NCBI GenBank assembly: GCA_946626345.1
Contig: CAMOUB010000004.1
Span: 1 to 38,136 of the forward strand
Origin: an uncultured Caryophanales bacterium
Lineage (GTDB): Bacteria; Bacillota_I; Bacilli_A; Acholeplasmatales; Anaeroplasmataceae
Direction: 5' to 3'
Length of the DNA stretch: 38,136 nucleotides
Every line of letters begins with the position of its first letter. The stretch's first letter is position 1. Shown piece after piece: positions 16,605 through 26,100 of the stretch. A program made the position numbers and the translations under genes. The notes under the pieces are model-generated. The model did no database searches. It had not been told where the DNA came from and worked only from the letters and a program-made list of their open reading frames with translations.

Positions 16605-19604
16605 TTAATTTTTAGATTCGTATTTTTCTTTATGCTTACAATATGGATAATTATGACATCCATAAAATGCTCCCCATTGTCCTTTTCTATAAATCATGAA
16701 ATCTCCACAGCTTCTACATTTCATATTTCTATTAACTGCGTTAAAATCATCAATTGTATATTCACAATAAGGATAATTTGAACATCCATAGAAACTGTTA
16801 TTATTTGAACAATTATTTCTTAATACTAATCTTCCTGATTTGCATTTAGGGCACAATAATTCATTTTCTTTACGTGTTGTAGTTGGATTTATGATAAGAC
16901 ATTGTTCTTTTATCTCTTCAACGAAAATAGAAGGACTTTCAGCACTTGCTATTATATATGTATAGCTTCTAGTCCTAGTTAGAGCAACATACCATAATCT
17001 TCTTTCTTCTGCATATTTATAGTTACTCTTAGAACTTAAAACCATATCTAGCAATTCATCATCTTCCATTTTATTTGGGAATCCTAATCTTAAATCATCA
17101 GCATTAAGTATAATAACATAATCTTCTTCTAAGCCTTTTGAACCATGTACAGTACTAAATGAAATATTCATTGATGGGAAATCATTTACTTTTATAATTG
17201 TCTTAGTCTCTTTTTTAGAAACATTGAAATCAATATAAATTCTATTATCCAGTAAAACTGATTCTATATCTTTATTATTTCTTCCTAGTAATAAAATATT
17301 AGCCTTAGCATCCATCTTACAAATCTCTTTTAAAACATCAAGTAAGGCATAGTATTTCTCATCATTATAATACATTATTCTTACAGGAAAATCTAAATGT
17401 TTAGCCGAATTAATGCTCTTATTAAATTGTTCTGGATTAGCTTTTATAAATGGGCCTGCTATATCTTGAAGTTCTTGAGAATTTCTATGTGTTGTTGTAA
17501 TTTTTGTTATTTCAGATGCACCAAAGTAATCCTTAAATTTTAAGAAAATATTTAAATCACATCCTGAGAATCTATAAATAGCTTGCCAGTCATCACCAAC
17601 AGAGAATAATTTAGAATTTCCATGTGATATTAATTTCTTTAAGAATAACATTCTACTTAATGATATATCTTGGAACTCATCAACAATAATATATTTATAT
17701 TTAAAGTTTGATGTATTATCTAATTCAATTGTAGATTGTAAAATCATATCATCAAAGTCAATCTTGCCTTCTTGTTTTAGATAATCCATATAATATAAAT
17801 AAACATCTTTTACAATAGACAAGAATATTTCCGCTCTCGTTTGCTCATACTTGTTATTAAATCTAAAATTCATTAGCTCGTTAAAGCCTGAAGCATCTCT
17901 ATATTTGGCTTTATATAAGCTTAAGAACGTTCTTATTAAATTAATAAATGATTTAAATGACTGACCTTCATAAATTGATTCTAAAGCATTAAATATCTCA
18001 TTATCAGTTAACGGATTAAATTTAACGCCTTTTTCTTTTAACTGCTTTTCTAATTTATTAAAGATATTTCCTTCATCAAACTCATATGAATAAGTTTCTA
18101 AGCATGTAGTTTGATATTGCTGATGAATATTTCTTTTCCATGAAATATTTGCAACATACATTTGAGCTTCAGGTCCTTCATATTGTTCTGCTTTACCTTC
18201 TTTATTAATACCATAATGCTCATGATAAATCTTATAATCAGGAAGATAAAAGTCTGGTATATATTGTCTTTTATCTGCAGTTGAAACGTCTACGGTATAT
18301 GGTGATTCATACACATAGTTTATACCATTAATGAAATACCAGTTTGCAATAGCCATTTCTTCAAAACTTTTTACTCGCTCTTTTTTAATTGTTTCATAAT
18401 TATTTATATCATTTGTTAAATGAATTAATTGTGATCTTAATGTTGAGAAGTCCTGTTTCTTTAAATCCTCAAACTTTTCTCCCTCATTTTTATATTTCTT
18501 ATCGTGCTTGTCAGATGCAATATACAATCCGTAATAAGTCAATATAGTTTGAAGCATATGAGGTCTATTTTTCATTTCTTCTCTAAAGTATTTTTCAATA
18601 ATGGCTTTATATTGGTCTTCAACCATAAATACCTTATTTTGAGTTTCTTTTAAAATATCTAAACCTATTTTATGAAATGTACCAACAGTTAATTGTGAGT
18701 CAATTTTAGATATCTTTTGTTGTAAATCATCAGCTGATTTTTTTGAATAAGATAATAGTAAAATATCATTAGGATTTATATTATTTTCCTTTAAAAGATA
18801 TTCAACCTTACCACAAATGGTTAAAGTCTTTCCACTTCCAGCTCCAGCAACAACAAGTGTAGATAATTCATCAGTCAATACTGACTTTCTTTGTTCAATA
18901 TCTAATGACCTATTATTAACACTATCAAATAAAGGATTATTTAGGTTAGAACTAATCCACTTTTCATTATGTAGTTTAACCATTTCGTCTAATTTATTAT
19001 GTAAATTAAAATCATCATAGAATAAATGCTGATTATCAATTTTATTGATGATTTCAACTATATTATTCATAATAATGATCTTTTGATTAAAATCAATATA
19101 TTTATAAATCTCTAAATCTAGCTTTTTATGATAATCATTTAATAAATCAAATTGATTACATAATTCTTTAAAGTTATTACTAATATATTGTAATTTACTT
19201 AATTCAATGCAAAATGTTGGAAGACCTTTTAGTTTTTTTGAATACTCAATTGCATTAATTAATTCATCAAAGTTTTCTTCTTTTAAAATATAAGGATTTT
19301 GAAGAATTGTTTCATATGTAAAAACACTTTTGTTTTCGTTAATATAAAGCAGCTTATTAATGAATTTATTATGTCTTAAAATATCATCGTTAAGTTCTTC
19401 TAATTTAACCTTTAACTTATTGTATTTCTTTGGTTGTGATTCAATTAAAATAGAAATATTATAATTAACATCTTCAGGAACTTTTGTATCAATTAATAAA
19501 AAAGAAGATAACTCCTTCTTAACAGAATTGAGATAAGGAGTTACTTTCTTTTTAGCCCTATTTGAATTTGTCATAGATAAAATTATCTTCTTAAATAAAT
19601 TCAT
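16605..19604 (-). CDS. UvrD/Rep-family helicase with internal nuclease insert and topoisomerase-type zinc fingers
   Basis: 999 residues. An N-terminal ~230-residue helical region precedes a UvrD core: Walker A AGAGSGKT (253-260), VDEFQDIS in motif II, GDDWQAIYRFSG, TVHGSKGLEEDYVI and VALTRTRS. Between the first helicase motifs sits a PD-(D/E)XK-like insert (about 410-490: SFEEMAIANWYF, NYVYES, YIPDFYLPDYKIYHEHYG), as in helicase IV relatives. The last 86 residues carry two topoisomerase I-type zinc fingers (CPKCKSGRL, YGCSNYPYCEY; CRSCGDFM, YGCHNYPYCKH). It likely unwinds and cleaves DNA. Single-gene unit with AAAGGAT ribosome site and its own promoter and terminator. Confidence 0.88.
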   Translation of the reverse strand: MNLFKKIILSMTNSNRAKKKVTPYLNSVKKELSSFLLIDTKVPEDVNYNISILIESQPKKYNKLKVKLEELNDDILRHNKFINKLLYINENKSVFTYETILQNPYILKEENFDELINAIEYSKKLKGLPTFCIELSKLQYISNNFKELCNQFDLLNDYHKKLDLEIYKYIDFNQKIIIMNNIVEIINKIDNQHLFYDDFNLHNKLDEMVKLHNEKWISSNLNNPLFDSVNNRSLDIEQRKSVLTDELSTLVVAGAGSGKTLTICGKVEYLLKENNINPNDILLLSYSKKSADDLQQKISKIDSQLTVGTFHKIGLDILKETQNKVFMVEDQYKAIIEKYFREEMKNRPHMLQTILTYYGLYIASDKHDKKYKNEGEKFEDLKKQDFSTLRSQLIHLTNDINNYETIKKERVKSFEEMAIANWYFINGINYVYESPYTVDVSTADKRQYIPDFYLPDYKIYHEHYGINKEGKAEQYEGPEAQMYVANISWKRNIHQQYQTTCLETYSYEFDEGNIFNKLEKQLKEKGVKFNPLTDNEIFNALESIYEGQSFKSFINLIRTFLSLYKAKYRDASGFNELMNFRFNNKYEQTRAEIFLSIVKDVYLYYMDYLKQEGKIDFDDMILQSTIELDNTSNFKYKYIIVDEFQDISLSRMLFLKKLISHGNSKLFSVGDDWQAIYRFSGCDLNIFLKFKDYFGASEITKITTTHRNSQELQDIAGPFIKANPEQFNKSINSAKHLDFPVRIMYYNDEKYYALLDVLKEICKMDAKANILLLGRNNKDIESVLLDNRIYIDFNVSKKETKTIIKVNDFPSMNISFSTVHGSKGLEEDYVIILNADDLRLGFPNKMEDDELLDMVLSSKSNYKYAEERRLWYVALTRTRSYTYIIASAESPSIFVEEIKEQCLIINPTTTRKENELLCPKCKSGRLVLRNNCSNNNSFYGCSNYPYCEYTIDDFNAVNRNMKCRSCGDFMIYRKGQWGAFYGCHNYPYCKHKEKYESKN

Positions 19605-19659
19605 TTTAGAATCCTTTCTTATGCTTATTTAAATAAAAATATTAAGTATATTTTGATAG

Positions 19660-19691
19660 AAAATAACAAAAAATAATAATCATTAAAAGTT
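19660..19691 (-). promoter_or_regulatory. Promoter of the UvrD-like helicase gene
   Basis: Minus strand: AACTTT (19686-19691), exactly 20 nt, then TATTTT (19660-19665) with an extended -10 TGT. The -10 is weak alone, but the layout matches three other island promoters. The leader is about 49 nt. Confidence 0.55.
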
Positions 19692-19720
19692 ATAATCAAA
19701 TTTTTCTAAAATAATGACAA

Positions 19721-21802
19721 CTAAAATGGTAATTCAATAGCATTAGGAATTCTTGTATATTCTCTTACTTCGTCTATATCTTTAATACCACATGATTTTA
19801 AATATTCATATGTAGAATCAAAATAATCTGATACAGCATAATTATCTTCATAATCTCCTGCTTTAGGAATATATATTATCATTCCTTTTCTAGCTCTTGT
19901 TAATAATACACGATATGAATTTAATATATGCTTTTTTTGTACTTCTGTACTTTCTTTAAATCTTTTAGGTGTTAGCATCTTTTGTTCATGCCACATACCA
20001 TTATGATAATACATATCCATATCCCAGCCTAATAATGACCAATCTATTTCTAGGCCTTGAATATTAAATTCAGATGCTGCAAATACTAGTGAATTTGATG
20101 AATCTCTTCCACTTTCGTCTAACATCCAATTAGCAAAATGCCAGTTATCAATATTATCAAATGAATGACTATATCTTCCTAATATTTTACTATTACTACT
20201 ACAAAGCTTTCCACATCTTTCTTTTCTTAATGTATTATCTAATAAGAATTGTTCTGCATGCTTTAAGTTTCTTGTAATACAAATAGGATAATCATCAAAT
20301 TTTTCTAATGCTTTTTTAGCATCTTCAGGTCTATTATTTAATAATGCTTCTGAGAATTCTGATAGATTTTTAGCTCTTGGTGTTCTTATACAAGTTTTTA
20401 GATATAGGCCAGGACATTCTTTTACTCTATCGCAATTTTTAATTGAATCAATATAAGCATCTAATTTATCTGCCCTTTGATCAAAGATTTCATTAGATAA
20501 TCTTATATCCCATTCTGTTTTCTTATTGAGTAAAGAATTAAACCAAACACCAAGACCATCTTCTCCAGTATGGATATCTTGTCCTAAACCTACAAGAGCC
20601 ACTATTACTCCCCATTCCTTTTTATCAAATGTACTTAGAAGTAAGTCTGCTTCTGAATTCCCAAAATAAGATTCATCAGCACCTTTCTTCTCTAACCACT
20701 TTTCTAATTGTTCTTCATCCCATACTCTTTGAGCTTCATCAAAGATTAATACATTTTCATCTATTACACGCTTCTTTGATGAAATAATGTCTTGCTTAAA
20801 AGCATGTAGGTCTTGAATGAATGTCTTAACATCATTTACAGCTCTATTCTTATTAGGGAATTTCTCAGGATTAGCTTTCATGGCATCTCTTCCTAATGCC
20901 TCTGTTAAGACATTAATTAATGGTCCATTACCACTAAAGAATACCGCCTCTGGCATATCATCATTATCTTTATTTCTGGTCTTACCAGCAATATCTAATC
21001 CTACTAATGTTTTACCTGCCCCTGGCACACCAGATACAAAGCAGATAATCTTCTTTTTGTTATCTCTTGCTTCTTTAATAATTTCTTCAACTGTTGATTC
21101 AGTTATTTTTAGATTTTCTTCTCCAGCATCAAATTTGAAGAATTCATCTACTTGATTATTCATATATATTGATCTAGCACTTTGAATAATTGTAGGATTT
21201 GGTTTAAATGGAGAATTTACCCATTCTTCAAATTCTTCTTCAGTATAAATTATATCTGAACCATATTTGCTTCTTATTAAATCAATATATTGTTCCAACT
21301 TGTTGGTATTAGCTTTAAATAAAGAGAAAAGTTTATCAATACCTAAATCAGCTCCACTTGAGCATATGCTATCTGGAGCTTTAGTTGCGATTAGAATTGG
21401 AACTACATATTTATTTCTATTTACTTCATAAAAATTCTTTAGTGCGTATCCATAACCATCTGCTTGATTTATATCATCATCATTAAATGTAACTTCATTA
21501 TTTTTGAATTCCAATGAATATACAATATCATCCATTAATAATACAACATCAATTCTCATATTAACTCTAGATAAAACATATTCAAAAATAATATAACCTT
21601 TTTTATCTTGTAAATATTTCTTTAATATTTTTATTTGGTTAGACCATGCGCCTATTTGAAGATGTAATTGATAAGGCTCTGTATATTCATCACTCTCTAC
21701 TAGAAAATCAACAATATCATTTGGATTTTGATTAAAAGCAAAATCTTCTATTGTAGATTCATAATATGTTCTTCCTGGTGTTTTTCTCAATCTTGGTTCC
21801 AT
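19721..21802 (-). CDS. DUF2075 helicase-nuclease, second copy type
   Basis: 693 residues and only distantly similar to the protein at 14589-16475. The N-terminus carries a nuclease-like core (MRIDVVLLMDD, YSLEFKNNEV; D85, E98, K100). The ATPase follows: Walker A GVPGAGKT at 258-265, NVLIFDEAQRVWDEEQ as Walker B, CIRTPRAKNLSEF, EFNIQGLEIDWS and RVLLTRARKGMIIYIP. This is the classic DUF2075 architecture found in defence and mobile regions. GGAGG lies 7 nt before the ATG, and a promoter is at 21864-21892. No clear terminator hairpin follows the stop, so some readthrough into the UvrD gene is possible. Confidence 0.85.
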   Translation of the reverse strand: MEPRLRKTPGRTYYESTIEDFAFNQNPNDIVDFLVESDEYTEPYQLHLQIGAWSNQIKILKKYLQDKKGYIIFEYVLSRVNMRIDVVLLMDDIVYSLEFKNNEVTFNDDDINQADGYGYALKNFYEVNRNKYVVPILIATKAPDSICSSGADLGIDKLFSLFKANTNKLEQYIDLIRSKYGSDIIYTEEEFEEWVNSPFKPNPTIIQSARSIYMNNQVDEFFKFDAGEENLKITESTVEEIIKEARDNKKKIICFVSGVPGAGKTLVGLDIAGKTRNKDNDDMPEAVFFSGNGPLINVLTEALGRDAMKANPEKFPNKNRAVNDVKTFIQDLHAFKQDIISSKKRVIDENVLIFDEAQRVWDEEQLEKWLEKKGADESYFGNSEADLLLSTFDKKEWGVIVALVGLGQDIHTGEDGLGVWFNSLLNKKTEWDIRLSNEIFDQRADKLDAYIDSIKNCDRVKECPGLYLKTCIRTPRAKNLSEFSEALLNNRPEDAKKALEKFDDYPICITRNLKHAEQFLLDNTLRKERCGKLCSSNSKILGRYSHSFDNIDNWHFANWMLDESGRDSSNSLVFAASEFNIQGLEIDWSLLGWDMDMYYHNGMWHEQKMLTPKRFKESTEVQKKHILNSYRVLLTRARKGMIIYIPKAGDYEDNYAVSDYFDSTYEYLKSCGIKDIDEVREYTRIPNAIELPF

Positions 21803-21863
21803 AATATAACCTCCATTTTATAGAAATTACAATTTTATCAAAAATCGTATAATTACATACTTA

Positions 21864-21892
21864 ATTATAGCAGATCCAATACTTTTTGAGAA
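21864..21892 (-). promoter_or_regulatory. Promoter of the second DUF2075 gene
   Basis: Minus strand: TTCTCA (21887-21892), 17-nt spacer, TATAAT (21864-21869) with extended -10 TGC. It lies about 60 nt before the start codon and lacks the AACTTT element seen at other island promoters. Confidence 0.6.
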
Positions 21893-21910
21893 AACATAAA
21901 TAATAAATTA

Positions 21911-21960
21911 AAAATAAAAAACATAATTTGCATCAATTATATCAAATACAAATTATGTTT
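21911..21960 (-). terminator. Terminator downstream of the zinc-ribbon nuclease gene
   Basis: Twelve-base-pair stem AAACATAATTTG/CAAATTATGTTT (21919-21930 with 21949-21960) and 18-nt loop, with TTTTTTATTTTT following on the minus strand. It abuts repeat A copy 2 exactly; repeat A copy 1 has no equivalent hairpin. Confidence 0.8.
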
Positions 21961-22116
21961 TTATAATGTTTTATGAATTTTTATTACATAGATAAATAAA
22001 GCCTAAGATAAATAATATATTTAACCAGGATAGCAACATCAATTGTTGATTTACACGAAGTTAAAGTAAATAGTATTAATGCCTCATATTATTACTAATC
22101 CCTATATTTTTTCTTG
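21961..22116. repeat. Repeat A, copy 2 (156 bp)
   Basis: Direct copy of 9021-9176 with two differences. Here it covers the last codons of the zinc-ribbon nuclease gene, read in another frame than the TIR gene uses in copy 1, and its 3' flank up to the terminator hairpin. Confidence 0.95.
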
Positions 22117-23030
22117 ATTTTAATAATTTCAGAATCTAAGTAATCTTCTAGGTTACCTGTATTCTTATCTCTCACTTCAATTACGTTAAATTTCTTTTTA
22201 TAGTAATAATCTAATTTCTTTTTTTCTGTAGCCATATATTTTTCATCATCTTCTAAACCAAAGAATTCTAAATATACACCAATTTCTTGGTTATTAATAT
22301 TTAATAATAAATAGAAATCAGGATAATATTCTTCATCCTTTTCCTCGTTTATTACTTTCTTTTCATATACGTGAATAATTCTTTTATCAAATAAATAATC
22401 ATCAATCATTTTTTCAGCTTTAGAACGAACATAATGTCCATCCTTACATCTGAAATTCATAGGATATACTCTTCTATAATCTAGGATTTCATCCTTAACA
22501 TTCATTTCTTCTTTAATGATATTTCCATCTTCAGTTTTTACTTCAGGAACCATCTCATCTGATGATTCATCAATTTTCTTTTTACCTGCTAAGAATTCTT
22601 CTTTTTTCTTTAATAATTCAACAGCATCCTTTTTAGCTTTATTTTCATTATCTTTAATATCATATGTATTTTCTAATACACTACCTAATGATATTAATTT
22701 AAGGCAAGCAGTTCTAGCATAATCCATATTCTTAAGCTTATAAATATTGTATTTTAAATTACTATAATAATCTTTAGTTTCTTCTAGTGTATTAGTTGAT
22801 CCTTCTAATTCCTTAAGAATATTTTCTTTCTTTTTATAACAACTATAACATAAATCATATTTAGCATCTGAACCACAAATAATACATTTATGATTATTAT
22901 CAGGTTGTTTTAAAACCCACTTACCTGATTCATCTTTTAGTATTTCACCAGATTCTTTTTTCTTATTGCACTCAAAACAAAGTATATAATTACCTGATGC
23001 CTTTCCACACACTTCGCAGGTCTTTGCCAT
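22095..23030 (-). CDS. Zinc-ribbon and PD-(D/E)XK nuclease-like protein
   Basis: 311 residues. Two N-terminal CxxC-type zinc ribbons (CEVCGKASGN with CFEC; CIICGSDAKYD with CYSC) are followed by a lysine-rich helical, probably coiled-coil segment (about 75-190). A C-terminal nuclease-like domain (about 195-300) has RSKAEKMIDDYL, YYPDFYLLL and VYLEFFGL, giving the acidic residues of the PD-(D/E)XK fold, and NVIEVRD. The domain resembles the insert in the helicase at 16605-19604. It probably binds and cuts nucleic acid. Own promoter in repeat B; AAGGA lies about 10 nt from the ATG. The stop codon lies in repeat A. Confidence 0.78.
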   Translation of the reverse strand: MAKTCEVCGKASGNYILCFECNKKKESGEILKDESGKWVLKQPDNNHKCIICGSDAKYDLCYSCYKKKENILKELEGSTNTLEETKDYYSNLKYNIYKLKNMDYARTACLKLISLGSVLENTYDIKDNENKAKKDAVELLKKKEEFLAGKKKIDESSDEMVPEVKTEDGNIIKEEMNVKDEILDYRRVYPMNFRCKDGHYVRSKAEKMIDDYLFDKRIIHVYEKKVINEEKDEEYYPDFYLLLNINNQEIGVYLEFFGLEDDEKYMATEKKKLDYYYKKKFNVIEVRDKNTGNLEDYLDSEIIKIKKKYRD

Positions 23031-23062
23031 AATATCACGTCCTTTAAACCTATATTAACATC

Positions 23063-23123
23063 AAGATTATATCAAAAAATACATATTATATAAAGTTATA
23101 AGTAATTTTTTGTTTGGCTAAAA
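23063..23123. repeat. Repeat B, copy 2 (61 bp, carries a promoter)
   Basis: Matches 10300-10360 at 58 of 61 positions, same orientation. It lies between the metallophosphoesterase stop and the zinc-ribbon nuclease start. Confidence 0.92.
23066..23097 (-). promoter_or_regulatory. Promoter of the zinc-ribbon nuclease gene
   Basis: Minus strand: AACTTT (23092-23097), 20 nt, TATAAT (23066-23071) with extended -10 TGA. The predicted leader is about 29 nt, shorter than in the TIR copy because the cargo joins repeat B closer to the promoter. Confidence 0.65.
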
Positions 23124-23140
23124 GAAAAAAATCATACATT

Positions 23141-26100
23141 TTATCTCTTGCACTTTGGACAAACATAATGTAATACCCCACGTCCTTTAAAATGATCTGA
23201 CCTCTGTTCCCATGTATGGCCACACAATTTACAATGATATTTAGAATTTAATCTAGATCCATTGTATTCTAACACTTCAATTGTTTGTGTGAATCCGGCG
23301 ATTTTTTCTTTATATTCTTCAAATCTTTTTTGTGCTAATTCTTCATCTGATAATATTGGCTTTTCTATTTTTGGAATTTCTATTTTTTGCTTGTTAGCCT
23401 TTTTTTCTGTTTGGGAAATTAATTTTTGTTCTCTATGAATTATTTTCATTTCTTCTGGATTAATAATTCCACTAACAATCAATCTTCCATTCTCTTCAGA
23501 AGCTTCTCCAACAATCGTATCATTCCACAATCTAACAATATTATATTTTGTTGTAAACTGAAGTCCTTTAAGTATTCTTGATACCTTGTACATTTCAGTA
23601 CTATCAACATAAGTTCTTGATTTTGTGACTGTAAGATTTGTGTTTGCAACAACTAATGCATTATTATTTTTATCACCAAGTAACTTTTTTTCGTAATTAG
23701 CAAAAATTTTTGGACATTCATATTTAAGCAAACTAGGCAGATTTTTATAAACATATTTATCAATCATTGAATATGCAAAATATGGAGTAATTGTTCCATC
23801 AAGTGGATTCAAATATAAATGATTGTAGAAATCAATATCTACTATACTTCCATGAATTCTTCCATCTCCACCAATACTCTTAATTTCTTTTGATACATTC
23901 TTTTGGAATTCATCAAATTGCGATAAAAACATCTTAATAGATTTTGAATATGGAACTAAATTTTCATAGAAATATTCCAATGTATGTCCACCAGCATTCT
24001 TTATAGCTCCACCATTTAATATTTGCATAGTTCCCTTAGGAGAGGTCATTATAAACATATAAGTTCCTTCCCTTTTTAGCATATACAATTCACCAAATTG
24101 TCTATTGAAGGTTAATCCTTCTCCTATTCCTCTATAAAAGTTTTCATAATCATCTTTTGTTATTTCATAAATGCCATCTTTATAATCAGAAAACCAGTCA
24201 TAATCCATACTTACCGACAAGTGCTTCATTTGAATATTTTTGCCCTTATATCCAATCTGGTTATCAGAATAAATTCTCTTTATACCATCATCAAAAAAAT
24301 AATTTCTATGACTATGGCCACTAACATAAACGAATCCTTTTGTATAGTCATTCATTGACCAGTCTTTCATTGGCATATGAGTAAAGATAATTACATTCTT
24401 ATCATATAGATAATTTACAACCTTTAAATATAATGACTCGAATTTTCTACTTTCTTCTATTTCTTGTTCTCTAGTCAGTGTATCCCTATAAATACCAAAA
24501 TTAGCATTAAATTCTTCATTTTTACCAGCAAAGCCTAATCCACCAAAAATAATAAGACTTGCTCCACGCATTTTCTTTCGTAGGTTATCGCCATTAATAT
24601 TTTCTAATTCTTGTGTTGTTATTTCTTTCCATCTATCATCAAAATAGAAAATATTATTATGGACTAAATACATATTATTAGCATTAATAACTTCTTTATA
24701 TTTATCGATTATAGAATTCAAAGAATAGTCTTTGAAAGGCCACAACTCATGATTACCTAAAGTTAAGAAAATTTTTCCTCGAGAATTAGATTGTCTTAAA
24801 TTTCTAATGAATGATTCAAATATTTCAAAATCACTAGCTATATCTCCTCCAATAAGTTTTATTGGTGAGTCATCCTTCCCTATATCTTTAGTGACAATTT
24901 TTGTAACATAATTCAAATCATCAAAGCTCTCGCATTTCCAAGCGGCAAATCTATGAAGCATATGAACATCAGTAACATATGATACTAATCCAGAATAGTC
25001 TTCATCATTACTTCTTTGTGTAATTAATTCATTTGTTGTAGCAAGTTCATATTTTTGAGTTTCTTCGAATTCTACTATTTCAAATCTATTAGATGGAATT
25101 GGTTCAAAGACTAAACCAAGCTTTTTTGCAACATCGCTTCTAACTCTTAATCCTTCCAACTTTAAATTATTAATGCATAATATATTTTCAATTCCATCAC
25201 ACATTATTAAATTTGCATTCGATAGATCATTATTTAAATAATGAGCAAAATCGCAAAATGATTTAAACTCTTTTCCATGTGATAAAACAAGGTTTTCTTC
25301 TTTATCAAACCAATCTTGAACTACATAAAAATTACCATCCCTAAAATGCTTTTTTACCTTATATGAGGAATAGTTATTTGGCTTAGGCATTTTTGTATTT
25401 TCGTTTGTCTTATATTTTAAAATATCATTAATATCAATAGGAGCAGTTTCAAGATCTACATTTGATAAATCTCCATCCAGTTCTTTTGCAAAATCATCAA
25501 AGGATACAAAATATCTTTCAATTCTAAGTGAAGCAAATCTTTCTTCTCCTTCAAAATACAAATAATTTACTTCATATAATTGGTAAGTCTCAGAAAATGA
25601 GCCTCGTTTTTGAACAACAAATATGCCATCTCTAAGAAATTTGATTTTATCTCTAATCTTTTTCTTATGCTTATTTCTAGTACTATCTGTCCAACAACCG
25701 CCATCAAAATCTATTAGCACTTCTTCAGCTGCGTCTACACCATAATAAAATGCAATATCTTCAACATCCACACCTCTGAAAGAATCATTTTTTCTTCTAA
25801 ATTCCACAATATAATCTTTTATCGAATCCCCAAACTTTTGAATGATTAATGAAAAGAATATTCTTCCTGCTCCGAAAGATGTAAACTTAGATTCAAAATA
25901 CTTATATTTTTTTACCAAATTATCATATGAATCAATTCCTTCGATTTTGGATATCCATTTTCTTATTTTAATTCCATTATCAACATTTCCTTGATTGTTT
26001 TCTTTTCTTTTTTTTAAAACGGATTCAAAAGTGTCTTGAGTAATATCATAGCCAATAAAAGAATCAAAATTTAGTCTTTTAACATCGATATTATATTTTT

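Noticed and set aside
16605-21802. Gabija or a classical restriction-modification system
   Set aside because: There is no OLD-type GajA next to the UvrD helicase, and no DNA methyltransferase with NPPY/PCQ-type motifs or specificity subunit.
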